This document shows, piece after piece, positions 8,333-17,326 of a stretch of DNA of 64,000 bases. Within the stretch, counting starts at the first letter, position 1; the number at the start of each line of letters is the position of its first letter. Made by a program: the position numbers and the translations under genes. The DNA is from RGIG5050 sp045636065. GTDB lineage: Bacteria; Verrucomicrobiota; Kiritimatiellia; RFP12; UBA1067. The notes below the pieces were generated by a model. The model ran no database searches. It was not told the origin of the DNA and worked only from the letters and a program-made list of their open reading frames with translations. The stretch lies in NCBI GenBank assembly GCA_045636065.1, contig JAZTWW010000036.1:1-64000 (forward strand). Reading direction: 5' to 3'.

Positions 8333-9340
8333 TCAGCACTGGGCGAGCTTGCCGTCGGAACCGAGGACGTTGACGATCTTGTGGATGTACATCTTCTTCA
8401 TGTTCTCGCGCGCAGGCGTGAGATACTGGCGCGGATCGAAGTGGCCGGGGTTCTCGGCGAAGTGCTTGCGGATCGCGGCCGTCATGGCGAGGCGGGAGTC
8501 GGAGTCGATGTTGATCTTGCAGACCGCGCTCTTGGAGGCCTCGCGAAGCTGCTCTTCGGGAATGCCGACCGCGTCGGGAAGCTTGCCGCCGTACTTGTTG
8601 ATCGTGTCGACCTCGTCCTGCGGAACGGAGCTGGAGCCGTGGAGGACGATCGGGAAGCCGGGGAGCTTCTCCTCGATCTGGTGGAGAATGTCGAACGCGA
8701 GCGGCGGCGGAACGAGCTTGCCGGTCTTGGGATCGCGCATGCACTGCTCGGGCGTGAACTTGTAGGCGCCGTGGCTCGTGCCGATGGAGATGGCGAGCGA
8801 ATCGCAGCCGGTGCGGGTAGAGAAGTCAATGACCTCCTCGGGCTTCGTGTAGTGGCTCTCCGCTGCGGAGACCTCATCCTCGACGCCGGCGAGAACGCCA
8901 AGCTCGGCCTCGACGGTGACGTCGTGGGCGTGGGCGTATTCAACAACCTTCTTCGTGAGGGCGATGTTCTCCTCATAGGGGAGGTGGGAGCCGTCGATCA
9001 TCACGCTGGAGAAGCCGGTGTCGATGCAGCTCTTGCAAGTCTCGAAGCTGTCACCATGGTCGAGATGGAGAACGATCTCGGGATGCTCGCAGCCGAGCTC
9101 CTTGGCGTAGGCTACAGCGCCCTCTGCCATGTACCTGAGAATCGTGGGGTTCGCATACTTGCGCGCACCCTTCGAGACCTGCATGATGACGGGGCTCTTC
9201 GTCTCGACCGCCGCCTGGATGATGGCCTGCATCTGCTCCATCGTGTTGAAGTTGAACGCGGGGATCGCATATCCGCCCTTGACGGCGCGTGCGAACATTT
9301 CGCGAGTGTTGACGAGTCCGAGCTCTTTGTAGCTTACCAT
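8333..9340 (-). CDS. fba: Class II fructose-1,6-bisphosphate aldolase
   Basis: A 335-residue zinc-dependent aldolase of glycolysis and gluconeogenesis that interconverts FBP with DHAP and G3P. Zinc and catalytic segments are visible: HLDHGDSFETC (about 92-102), AELGVLAGVEDEVSAAE, ISIGTSHGAYK and VLHGSSSVPQDE, and the terminal KINIDSDSRLAMT. The start has AAGGAAGG upstream. It has its own promoter, which overlaps the end of the methyltransferase gene, so it begins a transcription unit that may read on into metK. Confidence 0.96.
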   Translation of the reverse strand: MVSYKELGLVNTREMFARAVKGGYAIPAFNFNTMEQMQAIIQAAVETKSPVIMQVSKGARKYANPTILRYMAEGAVAYAKELGCEHPEIVLHLDHGDSFETCKSCIDTGFSSVMIDGSHLPYEENIALTKKVVEYAHAHDVTVEAELGVLAGVEDEVSAAESHYTKPEEVIDFSTRTGCDSLAISIGTSHGAYKFTPEQCMRDPKTGKLVPPPLAFDILHQIEEKLPGFPIVLHGSSSVPQDEVDTINKYGGKLPDAVGIPEEQLREASKSAVCKINIDSDSRLAMTAAIRKHFAENPGHFDPRQYLTPARENMKKMYIHKIVNVLGSDGKLAQC

Positions 9341-9378
9341 TTTCTTGCCTTCCTTTTGTTTGGAAAATCGGAATTGAT

Positions 9379-9407
9379 ATTATAGACTTTTTCCGCGTTG
9401 GAATCAA
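9379..9407 (-). promoter_or_regulatory. Promoter of fba
   Basis: TTGATT (9402-9407), 17-base spacer, TATAAT (9379-9384). The transcript would have a leader of roughly 30 bases carrying AAGGAAGG. The -35 box overlaps the last codons of the upstream methyltransferase gene. Confidence 0.75.
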
Positions 9408-10159
9408 GCGGAAATTTGCGCGCGCGCGAAGGCCGCCGCGACCGCGAGCGCGCTTACGACGTTGAGGGAGTTCTTGAGCCCGTGCGAAGGTATCTCCACC
9501 ACTCCGTCCGCCATCGCAAGAACGTCGGGGTCGAGGCCGAAGCGCTCGTTGCCCACTATGAGCGCTGCCGGAAGCGACATTCTCCACTTCGCAACGTCAG
9601 TTGCCCCTTCGGCAGTCTCGAGCGCATACACCTTTACTCCCTCGGCCTTGAACGCGGCTATCCTTTCGCGGACGTCGGCGCAATGCTCCCATCCGACGGA
9701 TTCGTCGGCTCCGAGGGCCGTCTTCTTCACCTGCGCGTTCTCCGGCGTAGGGGAGTATCCGCAAAGCACAACCTTCGAGGCTCCGAAGAAATCGGCCGTC
9801 CTGAATATTCCGCCCATGTTGAACGCGCTTCTCACGTTGTCGGCGACGATGTAGAGGGGGATCCTGTCCGCCTTGCCGGGCGTATCGACGCTTCTTATGC
9901 CCATCTCGGCGTCGGTCACGCGCACCTTCCTGTCGAGGCGCTCAAGGGGAACGAGCGCCGCCTGGATGGAGCGCGCCCCCACGCCCGGCTGGACTAGATG
10001 CGCGAGGGACGCAAGATGCTTCTCTGGGCGCACCCTCAGGAAATCGAACGCTTCCTTGAGCCTTACGGACTCCTCATCCGTCCCAAGCGACGACTCTGCC
10101 GCCCTCACGAGCCTTAGCGCCTCGCGCCAGGCACCCCCCGGGATGTCTTCGCCCTGCAT
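9404..10159 (-). CDS. SPOUT-class (TrmH/SpoU) RNA 2'-O-methyltransferase
   Basis: A 251-residue protein. The N-terminal 90 residues are helical; the C-terminal SPOUT domain has motif 1 (VADNVRSAFNMGGIFRTADF), motif 2 (IVGNERFGLDPDVLAMAD) and motif 3 (IPSHGLKNSLNVVSALAVA), the knotted SAM-binding core. By family it methylates ribose in tRNA or rRNA; the exact target cannot be read from sequence. I start it at MQGEDIP, which has GGAG upstream and avoids overlapping the preceding gene; the open frame extends 23 residues further. It lies five bases from the upstream phosphodiesterase gene. Confidence 0.88.
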   Translation of the reverse strand: MQGEDIPGGAWREALRLVRAAESSLGTDEESVRLKEAFDFLRVRPEKHLASLAHLVQPGVGARSIQAALVPLERLDRKVRVTDAEMGIRSVDTPGKADRIPLYIVADNVRSAFNMGGIFRTADFFGASKVVLCGYSPTPENAQVKKTALGADESVGWEHCADVRERIAAFKAEGVKVYALETAEGATDVAKWRMSLPAALIVGNERFGLDPDVLAMADGVVEIPSHGLKNSLNVVSALAVAAAFARAQISA

Positions 10160-10163
10160 GGCG

Positions 10164-11414
10164 TCACTCCGCTTCGGCGCGCGCAAAGATGCTCGCCGCG
10201 AGTTCGCGCAGGCTCTCGCCGCCCACATGCGGCACGGTGCTCGCCCATGCTATCTCACACTCTCGACCGTGCGTACCCTTGATCCTTGAATGGTCCTGGC
10301 TCGTTCTAGGAAGATACCATCTCTCGAGGAAGAGTTCGCACGGATCGTACCCGGGCTTGTTGTGGATATCTACGTGCGACGCCCAGTCCGGAGCCTCGCG
10401 CCTGTCGGTCCACCACGGGTACGCGCACCAGCTGCCCTCGCGCGAAACGAGGAGTATCTCTCCAGCAGAGCCGGCGGCCCAGTCCTGCGAGTCGCGGATC
10501 TCCACCCTTTCGTATTCGCCGCTTGAGGAGAAGATCTTCGCCACCTCGGCGATGTCCCCCGGATCGCGGACGTAGACGTGCGCTATCTGATGGTCGCACA
10601 TGGCGAACGCGCGGCTGCAGTTGAAATCGGGATACGCGGCATTCCCGACCATGCGCACCTTAAAGAGCCCCGCCTTCCTGAGCGCGAAGTTCGGGAATGA
10701 GGGAGCCTCCGTAACGGGCGCTATCCCGTAGTCGCCGATGACCGTGAACCCAGCCCCGGATTCCGCCGCGAATCTCTTGAGTTTCCTCAGCTGCCTTGCA
10801 AGCTCCCTCAAGGACGACCTCGCCTGGCGGCTGTCGGGCCCGTATCTCTGAAGATCGTAGTCGAGCGTAGGCAGATACAGAAACGCCGTGTCGACGTCAT
10901 GCGCCGCCACCATCCCCTTGAAGCTCGCGATGCACTTGCGCCCCACCTTGGGCGAGGCGAACGGCCCCCAGTATCTGAAAAGCGGAAATTCCGCAAGCTC
11001 GCCAGCCGTCTCGGGCATCGTGTAGGAGGCCATCACCATGCCGCCGCCGTGCTTGTGTATGGGCGCGGGCGAGAAGACGGAATCGACGCTCTCGCCGAGG
11101 CTCTGCTGGAAGAAGTATAGCCCGACGGTTCCGCCCGAGGCGCGCTCCTTATCCCAGATGCGCGGCCCCGAAACGAGCGCGGAACTCTGCTCCCAGAACG
11201 ATGGCCGGCGAAGTTCGCGCATGAATACGCCGTTGGAGGACATGCCGTTCTCCCTGACCTCGGCGGCCGTGCGCAGAACAGCCTGCGCAACGCACGTCAC
11301 GGCCGGGAAGACGCCCTTCGCCGATCTGAAGGCCATGTCGTCCAGCCGGACGGCGCGCCGCCGCTTGAGCCATTCCCAGCCAAGCCCGGCGGCCATTACA
11401 ACAAGGTGCTTCAT
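10164..11414 (-). CDS. Type I phosphodiesterase / nucleotide pyrophosphatase (alkaline phosphatase superfamily)
   Basis: A 416-residue protein without a signal peptide, so probably cytoplasmic. The N-terminus has the family's nucleophile region (FPAVTCVAQAVLRT, the Thr being the likely catalytic residue). Metal ligands are visible in DVDTAFLYLPTLDYDLQRYG, VIGDYGIAPV, CDHQIAHVYV and SHVDIHNKPGYDPCELF. These match the PF01663 fold that hydrolyses phosphodiester or pyrophosphate bonds in nucleotides or lipid headgroups. Substrate unknown. It starts 13 bases after the alpha-2-macroglobulin stop and ends by the methyltransferase, so the three are probably co-transcribed. Confidence 0.8.
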   Translation of the reverse strand: MKHLVVMAAGLGWEWLKRRRAVRLDDMAFRSAKGVFPAVTCVAQAVLRTAAEVRENGMSSNGVFMRELRRPSFWEQSSALVSGPRIWDKERASGGTVGLYFFQQSLGESVDSVFSPAPIHKHGGGMVMASYTMPETAGELAEFPLFRYWGPFASPKVGRKCIASFKGMVAAHDVDTAFLYLPTLDYDLQRYGPDSRQARSSLRELARQLRKLKRFAAESGAGFTVIGDYGIAPVTEAPSFPNFALRKAGLFKVRMVGNAAYPDFNCSRAFAMCDHQIAHVYVRDPGDIAEVAKIFSSSGEYERVEIRDSQDWAAGSAGEILLVSREGSWCAYPWWTDRREAPDWASHVDIHNKPGYDPCELFLERWYLPRTSQDHSRIKGTHGRECEIAWASTVPHVGGESLRELAASIFARAEAE

Positions 11415-11427
11415 CCCGCGCTCCGCC

Positions 11428-14400
11428 TCACTCCACTGAGAAGCGCGTCTCTGTCGAGGAAACGCCCTTCATGTCGGGGTCGTACATGTCCTCGACCGTC
11501 ACGTCGGCCACAGCGAACGAGCCTGATGTGACGGCGCGGACCTTGTACTTGAGAGTGTAGTTCGTTCCGCTGTAGAGCGATCCGAACCAGATCCACCTGT
11601 CGTCGCGGATTTCGCTGTGGCCCCACGGCGTCACGCCGCCCTTGGATTCGCCGGCGCTGGAGGTGGCGCGCGTCTTGAGAGAGGAATCCTCTATCTCAAG
11701 CCCGCCGGGAAGGAGATCGCAGATGACGGCGTTCTCGATGTCGGCCGTAGAATTGCAGCTGATCTCGGCCGTAAGGAGATCGCCCTTGCGCGCGCTCGTC
11801 ACGATATCGCCGTTCTGGTTCCTGTAGATGCGCCTTACGGATATCGGCCAGTTCTTTGTTGCCGGGTTGCGCTCGACGCCGGTCCTGACGACCTTCACGA
11901 GGCGCACGGCCTCCTTGGGGAGCCTCACGCCTGCGGTGGCAAGGCCAAGGGCCGCCCACGCGTTGTCGCTCGTCGTGCCCCAGGCGCTTGAGTCCTTGCG
12001 GACCATGAGGTTGAGCGCCGAAACGATCGGTGCGAGATCTTCGCCGCGCGAACCGGCCTTTGCAGCGATGTAGAGGGCGAAGCCCGCCGCCCTCGCCTTT
12101 CCGCCGTACTCGCCCATCCTCCACGCGCCGCTGCGCAGGGACTCGGCCAGAATCGCCTCGCCCTCGGCGGCGTAGCCGCCTCTTACGAGCGCCGCGGCGG
12201 CAAGGAACCTCGCCCTGTCGCTCTCCTTCGAGGCGAGGATGTTTCTCGCGGGCTGGAGGAACGATTCATCGCCCATCACGGCGAGGATGTATGTGGCATA
12301 CGCCGCGTTGGCGCGCGCAGCAGAACCGCCCCTGTTTGCGATGCGCTTAAGCCACGTGTCGCTGCGCTCGACGGCGCTCTGGGGGAGCATCCCCGCGGCG
12401 ACCGCTTCGGCGAAGAGGTGCTTCGCGAAAAGCGTACCCTCCGTCCAGGTGTCGTCGCCGTTGGGCCACATGGAGTAGCTGCCGTCGTACTGCTTCATGG
12501 AAAGGATGTTGGCATACGCCACCTCCATGCGCTTGGCGGCCTCCTCCAAGATGTTCGTGCCCTTTGCGAGCCCAAGCGCCTCGATCTCGCGCGCGGCGAG
12601 GAACGGGAACGCCCTTGCGGCCGTCTGTTCGAGGCAGCCGTACGGATATCCCTCAAGCCAGTCCATTGCGCCGGAAAGCGTGGCGACGGGGGAGGTGAAC
12701 TCCTCGATGCGCTCTTCGCCGTCGATCCAGTCGCGGTCGAGGGCGGGGAGAGGCGGATTCTCGCCGGGCGCGAGAAGGAAGTAGTAAACCTCCTCGACGG
12801 CCGGGCGCGGAGGCCTTGCAACGAACGTGTCGGACGAGTGCATCACCGTGCCGCCCATCTCGAACTCGGCATCGACCTTCATCTCGCCGATGAAATCGCC
12901 CGGGAGCTTCACCGGCAGCTCGACCGTGCACTGCGCGCCGTTCTCAAGAACGCCTTCGAACGTCTCGGCCTTGGAGCCGCACTTCATCGTGCACCTGTAA
13001 GCGCCAGCTGGAAGATCGTGGTTGAAGAGGGTCGCCTTGACGTTGAAGGAGTCGCCCGGGGCCGCAAAGTGCGGCGCAAGCGTCTCTACGCCGATCTTGC
13101 TGCGCACCTTAACGGGCCTTGACTTGCTGCCGACGGCTTCAGGCGAACTCGCGACGGCCATGACCCTCAATTCGCCGGAGAAATCCTCCGGAACGTCGAG
13201 CCTTACGGTGGCGGAACCGTCGGGGCCGACCTTGACCGGCGCAGAAACGAGCGCTACGGACGCGCGGGCCTTCGTCTTGCCGTCCTTCCTGAGACGGGAT
13301 GCCAGGAGGGTGTCACCGCCGATCTCGCCGTTGGGGAGTATCTCCAGTTCAGGATAGACGAGCGAATAGAAGTCGAACGTGCCGTAGGGAAGCCCGTAGG
13401 CAAAGCCGTAGAAGTGTTCGTACGGGTCCGGGCTTTCGAAGCCGGTGAGCGAAAGGACGCCCTCATCCGTCGCCAGAATCTGGACCATCCCGCTCGCGAG
13501 GCCGCCGGCGGCGTCGAAGAGGGTTACGGCGACGTCGAGCGGTTTGCCGGGTTCGACCTTTTCGGGAACGGCAAGCCCGACTTTGAGCCTGTGCACCGCC
13601 GACTGGTCGATTTCAAGCCGCGCGATGCCCGAGAGGCGCTTCATCTTCGGGGCGTTTTCGGTTACGAGCGTCACGGTGACGTAGTAGGCAGCCCCCTTGA
13701 TGTCGGCAGGGATCTGAAGCGGAATCGTATTGAGGCCCTTTTCGACCTTCATCGAGAACGTCTCTTCAAGCCCCTTCCAGCCGGCGGCGATGTACGCACG
13801 GCCGGAGAAGCCGGTGCGGAACGTCACGGCGGCCCTCGATCCGGGCAGGTAGGACGAGGAGTCGCTTTCGAGCATGAGCGATGCGGGAGACTGGCTGCGC
13901 TCGCTTACATCGCCCTTCCAGTGCCAGAACTCCTTCTCCGTCACAAGCTTTCCGTCGGACGATGAAAGCGTCATCCGCCAGCAGCCGGAGGAAAGATCCT
14001 CCTCGCTCCACACAAGGCGTTGCGACCACGAATTGAGATCGGCCCCGGCAGGGACGGAAACGACCTTCGAAAGTTCCGGGTGAGCAATGGACTCCTCCAC
14101 CCACTCGACCCTTACGGACGAACCGTTCTTGACGTAGTGGTGGCGCCATTCCTTCTTTTCAAGCTTCACCTCGACGGTCATGCCGCCCGCCGCCGTGAAC
14201 GGGGCGGAAGCTTCCGCCGGAGACTCCACGGAAAGAAGCCTCATATCGAACACCCTCGCGCGCTCGCCCGGGAAGGCGCTCCCCTCCCTGACGCCGATGA
14301 AGCGGTCGGTCGGGAACGTGACGACGCGGCTCCAGGCAGTTACGGTGCGTCCTGAAGGCGGAGTCACCTCGAACCTGTAGGCCGTCGATATCGGGATGTG

Positions 14401-15756
14401 GCAGTTGATGTCCTCGGCGAGGCCCGGATCGGTGCAGACAACCTTCTCGCCGTCGAGAGAACCGCTTGCAAGGGGGATTTCGTCATACTTGCTCCAGTCG
14501 TCGCAGCCGACGGTCCATCCCTCCCAGTGGGCGGGAAGCGTCGAGGCGGGAGAGGAGCTGCCGGTCAGCTTGTATGTCCCATCGGTGACCGGTGCGCCGA
14601 AATAGTACTGCGCATTTGCGGTCAACGTGTTGGCGACGCCAAGGCCCACAATGGTGTCCTTCCCGGCGGAGAGCGTCGCGCGGATCCTGTCGGGCGTATA
14701 GGCGGAGACGTTGAAGTTCATGGAGCCGACGGTATCGTCGCCTACCTTGCAGCGCACGAGCCAAAGGCCCGTCGGTGCGCTCGCCGGAATCTCCCAAGAC
14801 GTAGAGGCGAATCCATTTTCATCGGTTGTAAGACGGACGGAGCCGAAACGGTCGCCTTTGGCGTCGTTAAGCACGAGGTCGACCGGCGCACCCGCGAGGA
14901 CGCCAAGACCGGAGACTGGCGAATTCCTTACGAGCACGCTTGCGTCGAACCTCTCGCCAGGGCGGACGATGTCGCGACCTGCAAAGACGAACGCACGCGG
15001 CTCTGAGAATGTCGTCGGATCGGCAGCGCGGACGCTGTCGGCGGTCTGTCCCCAGCGCGAACCGACTTCGAGATACGATATGTCGCCGCCCGTGGTGACG
15101 AGAACGCCGGAAGGCCTATCGCCCTTGGCGTCGTATTCCGGGGAGAATTCTATCCTGACGGCCCCGTTCTCGCCGGTGACGCCGCTGCCGGCCACCTGGT
15201 TGGCGCGGGTAAGGATGGCGACGTCGGCACCTTCGACGGGCCTGCCGGTGGAAAGGTTGCATACGCCAACGTATGCCGCCCTCTCGCCCGTACCGTCGAC
15301 GGCGGCCGATACGCCAAGGTCCGTAAGAGCGATCATGCGCGAGGCGGTGACGGTCATCATGTCGTCGCTCCAGCTCCAGCGGCGCCTCTTCGCGTCCGTT
15401 TCCACATATACGTTATAGAGCCCGGGCCGCACGTCGCCGATTATCGAGCCGATATCGAGCATGCGGGTGACGGCCTTGTCGTAGGGGGGCGGAAGCTGCA
15501 CCTGCCGGCGGGCGATCTCGCGCATCCGATCGTACTCGTAGTACGACTCGCCCACTCCATACAAAGCGATGTTGTTGTCATACGCCTTTTTGACGATAAT
15601 TTCAATATTTGTGACGCCTTCGGACTCAACTGGAAGTTTCATTCCTCTTGAAGCGGGAAGATACGGCCCGTTTACAAGGAATTCGAAAGACGGTTCGGCG
15701 GCGGCGGAAAGGGCCACGGCGGATGCGAAAACTGCTGGCAAAAGGAAATTTTTCAT
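11428..15756 (-). CDS. Secreted bacterial alpha-2-macroglobulin with intact thioester
   Basis: A 1442-residue protein with a signal peptide (KNFLLPAVFASAVALSAAAE). It has the MG-domain layout of bacterial alpha-2-macroglobulins, an ANATO-less middle region (GSATVRLDVPEDFSGELRV) and the thioester motif YPYGCLEQTAARAFPF (Cys about 1039), followed by the helical TED domain (SYSMWPNGDDTWTEGTLF). By family it traps attacking proteases covalently in the periplasm or at the surface. There is no LAAC-type lipobox and no neighbouring penicillin-binding protein 1C, the frequent partner. The start is the ATG at 15756, seven bases from a consensus promoter; an in-frame ATG at 15792 would overlap the -35 box. 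Confidence 0.92.
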   Translation of the reverse strand: MKNFLLPAVFASAVALSAAAEPSFEFLVNGPYLPASRGMKLPVESEGVTNIEIIVKKAYDNNIALYGVGESYYEYDRMREIARRQVQLPPPYDKAVTRMLDIGSIIGDVRPGLYNVYVETDAKRRRWSWSDDMMTVTASRMIALTDLGVSAAVDGTGERAAYVGVCNLSTGRPVEGADVAILTRANQVAGSGVTGENGAVRIEFSPEYDAKGDRPSGVLVTTGGDISYLEVGSRWGQTADSVRAADPTTFSEPRAFVFAGRDIVRPGERFDASVLVRNSPVSGLGVLAGAPVDLVLNDAKGDRFGSVRLTTDENGFASTSWEIPASAPTGLWLVRCKVGDDTVGSMNFNVSAYTPDRIRATLSAGKDTIVGLGVANTLTANAQYYFGAPVTDGTYKLTGSSSPASTLPAHWEGWTVGCDDWSKYDEIPLASGSLDGEKVVCTDPGLAEDINCHIPISTAYRFEVTPPSGRTVTAWSRVVTFPTDRFIGVREGSAFPGERARVFDMRLLSVESPAEASAPFTAAGGMTVEVKLEKKEWRHHYVKNGSSVRVEWVEESIAHPELSKVVSVPAGADLNSWSQRLVWSEEDLSSGCWRMTLSSSDGKLVTEKEFWHWKGDVSERSQSPASLMLESDSSSYLPGSRAAVTFRTGFSGRAYIAAGWKGLEETFSMKVEKGLNTIPLQIPADIKGAAYYVTVTLVTENAPKMKRLSGIARLEIDQSAVHRLKVGLAVPEKVEPGKPLDVAVTLFDAAGGLASGMVQILATDEGVLSLTGFESPDPYEHFYGFAYGLPYGTFDFYSLVYPELEILPNGEIGGDTLLASRLRKDGKTKARASVALVSAPVKVGPDGSATVRLDVPEDFSGELRVMAVASSPEAVGSKSRPVKVRSKIGVETLAPHFAAPGDSFNVKATLFNHDLPAGAYRCTMKCGSKAETFEGVLENGAQCTVELPVKLPGDFIGEMKVDAEFEMGGTVMHSSDTFVARPPRPAVEEVYYFLLAPGENPPLPALDRDWIDGEERIEEFTSPVATLSGAMDWLEGYPYGCLEQTAARAFPFLAAREIEALGLAKGTNILEEAAKRMEVAYANILSMKQYDGSYSMWPNGDDTWTEGTLFAKHLFAEAVAAGMLPQSAVERSDTWLKRIANRGGSAARANAAYATYILAVMGDESFLQPARNILASKESDRARFLAAAALVRGGYAAEGEAILAESLRSGAWRMGEYGGKARAAGFALYIAAKAGSRGEDLAPIVSALNLMVRKDSSAWGTTSDNAWAALGLATAGVRLPKEAVRLVKVVRTGVERNPATKNWPISVRRIYRNQNGDIVTSARKGDLLTAEISCNSTADIENAVICDLLPGGLEIEDSSLKTRATSSAGESKGGVTPWGHSEIRDDRWIWFGSLYSGTNYTLKYKVRAVTSGSFAVADVTVEDMYDPDMKGVSSTETRFSVE

Positions 15757-15763
15757 GGCGCAA

Positions 15764-15792
15764 AGTATATATGAAGACACGCCCCAAGTCAA
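15764..15792 (-). promoter_or_regulatory. Promoter of the alpha-2-macroglobulin gene, predicted leaderless
   Basis: TTGACT (15787-15792), 17-base spacer, TATACT (15764-15769), then seven bases (TTGCGCC) to the ATG. The start point of transcription would fall on or one base before the ATG. No Shine-Dalgarno site is present. Confidence 0.75.
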
Positions 15793-15836
15793 GAGCGAGA
15801 AATAAGAATTTTTTAACGGCTAAAACGCCCCGATTA

Positions 15837-16913
15837 TCAGGCGGAAAGAGCGGTTTTGAGGCGCTGGTCGAGGTCGGCCGACTGGAGGGCGTCGAGTACG
15901 CCCTGAAGATCACCCTCCACTATCCTGTCGAGGGAGTAGAGCGTAAGATCGATACGGTGGTCGGTAAGGCGGTTCTGGGGGAAATTGTATGTGCGGATGC
16001 GCTCGGACCGGTCGCCGCTGCCTCTCAGGCTCATCCTGTCGGCGCCGGCCTTCGCCTCCTCCTCGCGGCGCCTCTTGTCGAGGATGCGGGCCTTTAGGGT
16101 GGCAAGGCATTTCTCCTTGTTGCGCTGCTGGCTGCGCTCGTCCTGGCACTGTGCGACGAGACCGGTTGGAAGGTGCGTCATCCTTATGGCGGAATACGTG
16201 GTGTTGACGCCCTGCCCGCCATGGCCGCCAGCGCAGAAGATGTCTATCCTAAGATCCTTCTCGGGGATCTCGATATCGTCATCGTCCTCGTCGGCCTCGG
16301 GGAAGACTATTACGGTAGCGGCGCTGGTGTGGATGCGGCCCTGCGTTTCGGTTACGGGTATGCGCTGGACGCGGTGGCCGCCGCTTTCGAAGCGGAACGT
16401 ACCGTACGCCCCTTCGCCCAGGACGGTGAAGATGACCTCCTTGTAGCCGCCGAGGTCGTTTTCGCTTTCGCTCATCACATTGAGTTTCCAGCCTCTCGCC
16501 TCGCAGTAGCGCGAATACATCCTGAAAAGGTCGCCCGCGAAAAGGGCCGCCTCGTCGCCGCCCGTTCCGGCGCGGATCTCGAAGACGGCATTGCGCCCTT
16601 CGAGGGGGTCTGGAGGAAGAAGCCCCGCCATGACCTGGCGTTCGGCCGCCGGAAGCTCGGCCTCTATCGCGGCGATCTCCTCCTGGGCCATGGCACCGAG
16701 TTCCGGATCGTCCACGAGCGCGCGGTTCCCTTCCAGGTCGTCGAGAAGCTTGAAGTACCGCTTTGTGGACGATTCCAGCTTCCTCAAGGCCGTATGCTCG
16801 CGTACGATGGCGCGATACTTCGCACCATCCGCCATGACGGCGGGATCGCCCATGGCGTCTTCAACCTCTTTGAGACGCCCTAGCTTGGCCTCGATCTGTC
16901 CGCGCTCAACCAT
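15837..16913 (-). CDS. prfA: Peptide chain release factor 1
   Basis: A 358-residue class I release factor that ends translation at UAA and UAG. The stop-recognition tripeptide is PVT (QRIPVTETQGRIHTSA), which marks RF1 rather than RF2. The catalytic loop reads GGHGGQGVNTTYSAIRMTH (about 233-251): the GGQ is intact but flanked by His before and Gly after, where most RF1 proteins have GAGGQH, and TTDSA is TTYSA. The gene follows rpmE, as often seen, separated by a probable terminator or attenuator. I see no clear Shine-Dalgarno site before the ATG. Confidence 0.95.
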   Translation of the reverse strand: MVERGQIEAKLGRLKEVEDAMGDPAVMADGAKYRAIVREHTALRKLESSTKRYFKLLDDLEGNRALVDDPELGAMAQEEIAAIEAELPAAERQVMAGLLPPDPLEGRNAVFEIRAGTGGDEAALFAGDLFRMYSRYCEARGWKLNVMSESENDLGGYKEVIFTVLGEGAYGTFRFESGGHRVQRIPVTETQGRIHTSAATVIVFPEADEDDDDIEIPEKDLRIDIFCAGGHGGQGVNTTYSAIRMTHLPTGLVAQCQDERSQQRNKEKCLATLKARILDKRRREEEAKAGADRMSLRGSGDRSERIRTYNFPQNRLTDHRIDLTLYSLDRIVEGDLQGVLDALQSADLDQRLKTALSA

Positions 16914-16938
16914 TGCCGCTATTCAAGAACATGCGAAA

Positions 16939-16965
16939 GGCCGGGAAGCTTCCTGCAACCCGGCC
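16939..16965 (-). terminator. Hairpin between rpmE and prfA, probable terminator or attenuator
   Basis: On the minus strand a 7-bp GC stem (GGCCGGG / CCCGGCC, 13-base loop) is followed by TTT. The short T-run makes it a weak intrinsic terminator that could lower expression of prfA relative to rpmE. Confidence 0.5.
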
Positions 16966-17002
16966 CTCCGCTCCTTCTGGTAGACGTACGATCTTGAAAC
17001 GG

Positions 17003-17209
17003 CTACTTGGAGAACTTCGCGTAGCGCTTCTTGAACGTGTCGATACGGCCTTCCGTGTCGACGAGGGTCTTCTGCCCCGTGAAATACGGATGGCAGGCGG
17101 AGCAGGTGTTGACCTGCATCTCCTTCTTCGTGGAGCGGGTGTGGATGACGTTGCCGCACGCGCACGTGATCGTCGCGTCACCGTAGTTGGGATGGATTCC
17201 GTCTTTCAT
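17003..17209 (-). CDS. rpmE: 50S ribosomal protein L31 (zinc-binding type)
   Basis: A 68-residue L31, normal length. The four-cysteine zinc pattern of the C+ form is present (CACG at about 16-19 and CSAC at about 36-39), with the family's HPYFTGQ. It is driven by the strongest promoter in the window. The presence of the C+ form suggests zinc storage in ribosomes, and no C-minus paralogue is seen here. Confidence 0.95.
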   Translation of the reverse strand: MKDGIHPNYGDATITCACGNVIHTRSTKKEMQVNTCSACHPYFTGQKTLVDTEGRIDTFKKRYAKFSK

Positions 17210-17238
17210 CTTATGTGCCTTTCGAAAATTGAGCGCGT

Positions 17239-17267
17239 ATTATACATAATTTCGCCGCATTTGTCAA
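17239..17267 (-). promoter_or_regulatory. Consensus promoter of rpmE
   Basis: TTGACA (17262-17267), 17-base spacer, TATAAT (17239-17244): a perfect sigma-70-type consensus on both boxes. Leader about 25 bases with GAAAGG upstream of the ATG. Confidence 0.85.
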
Positions 17268-17326
17268 TCCGGTTTTTAAGCGGCAAAATCGGCGTCACCC
17301 TGCCGGGCCGGCGATTGGTGCGGAAA

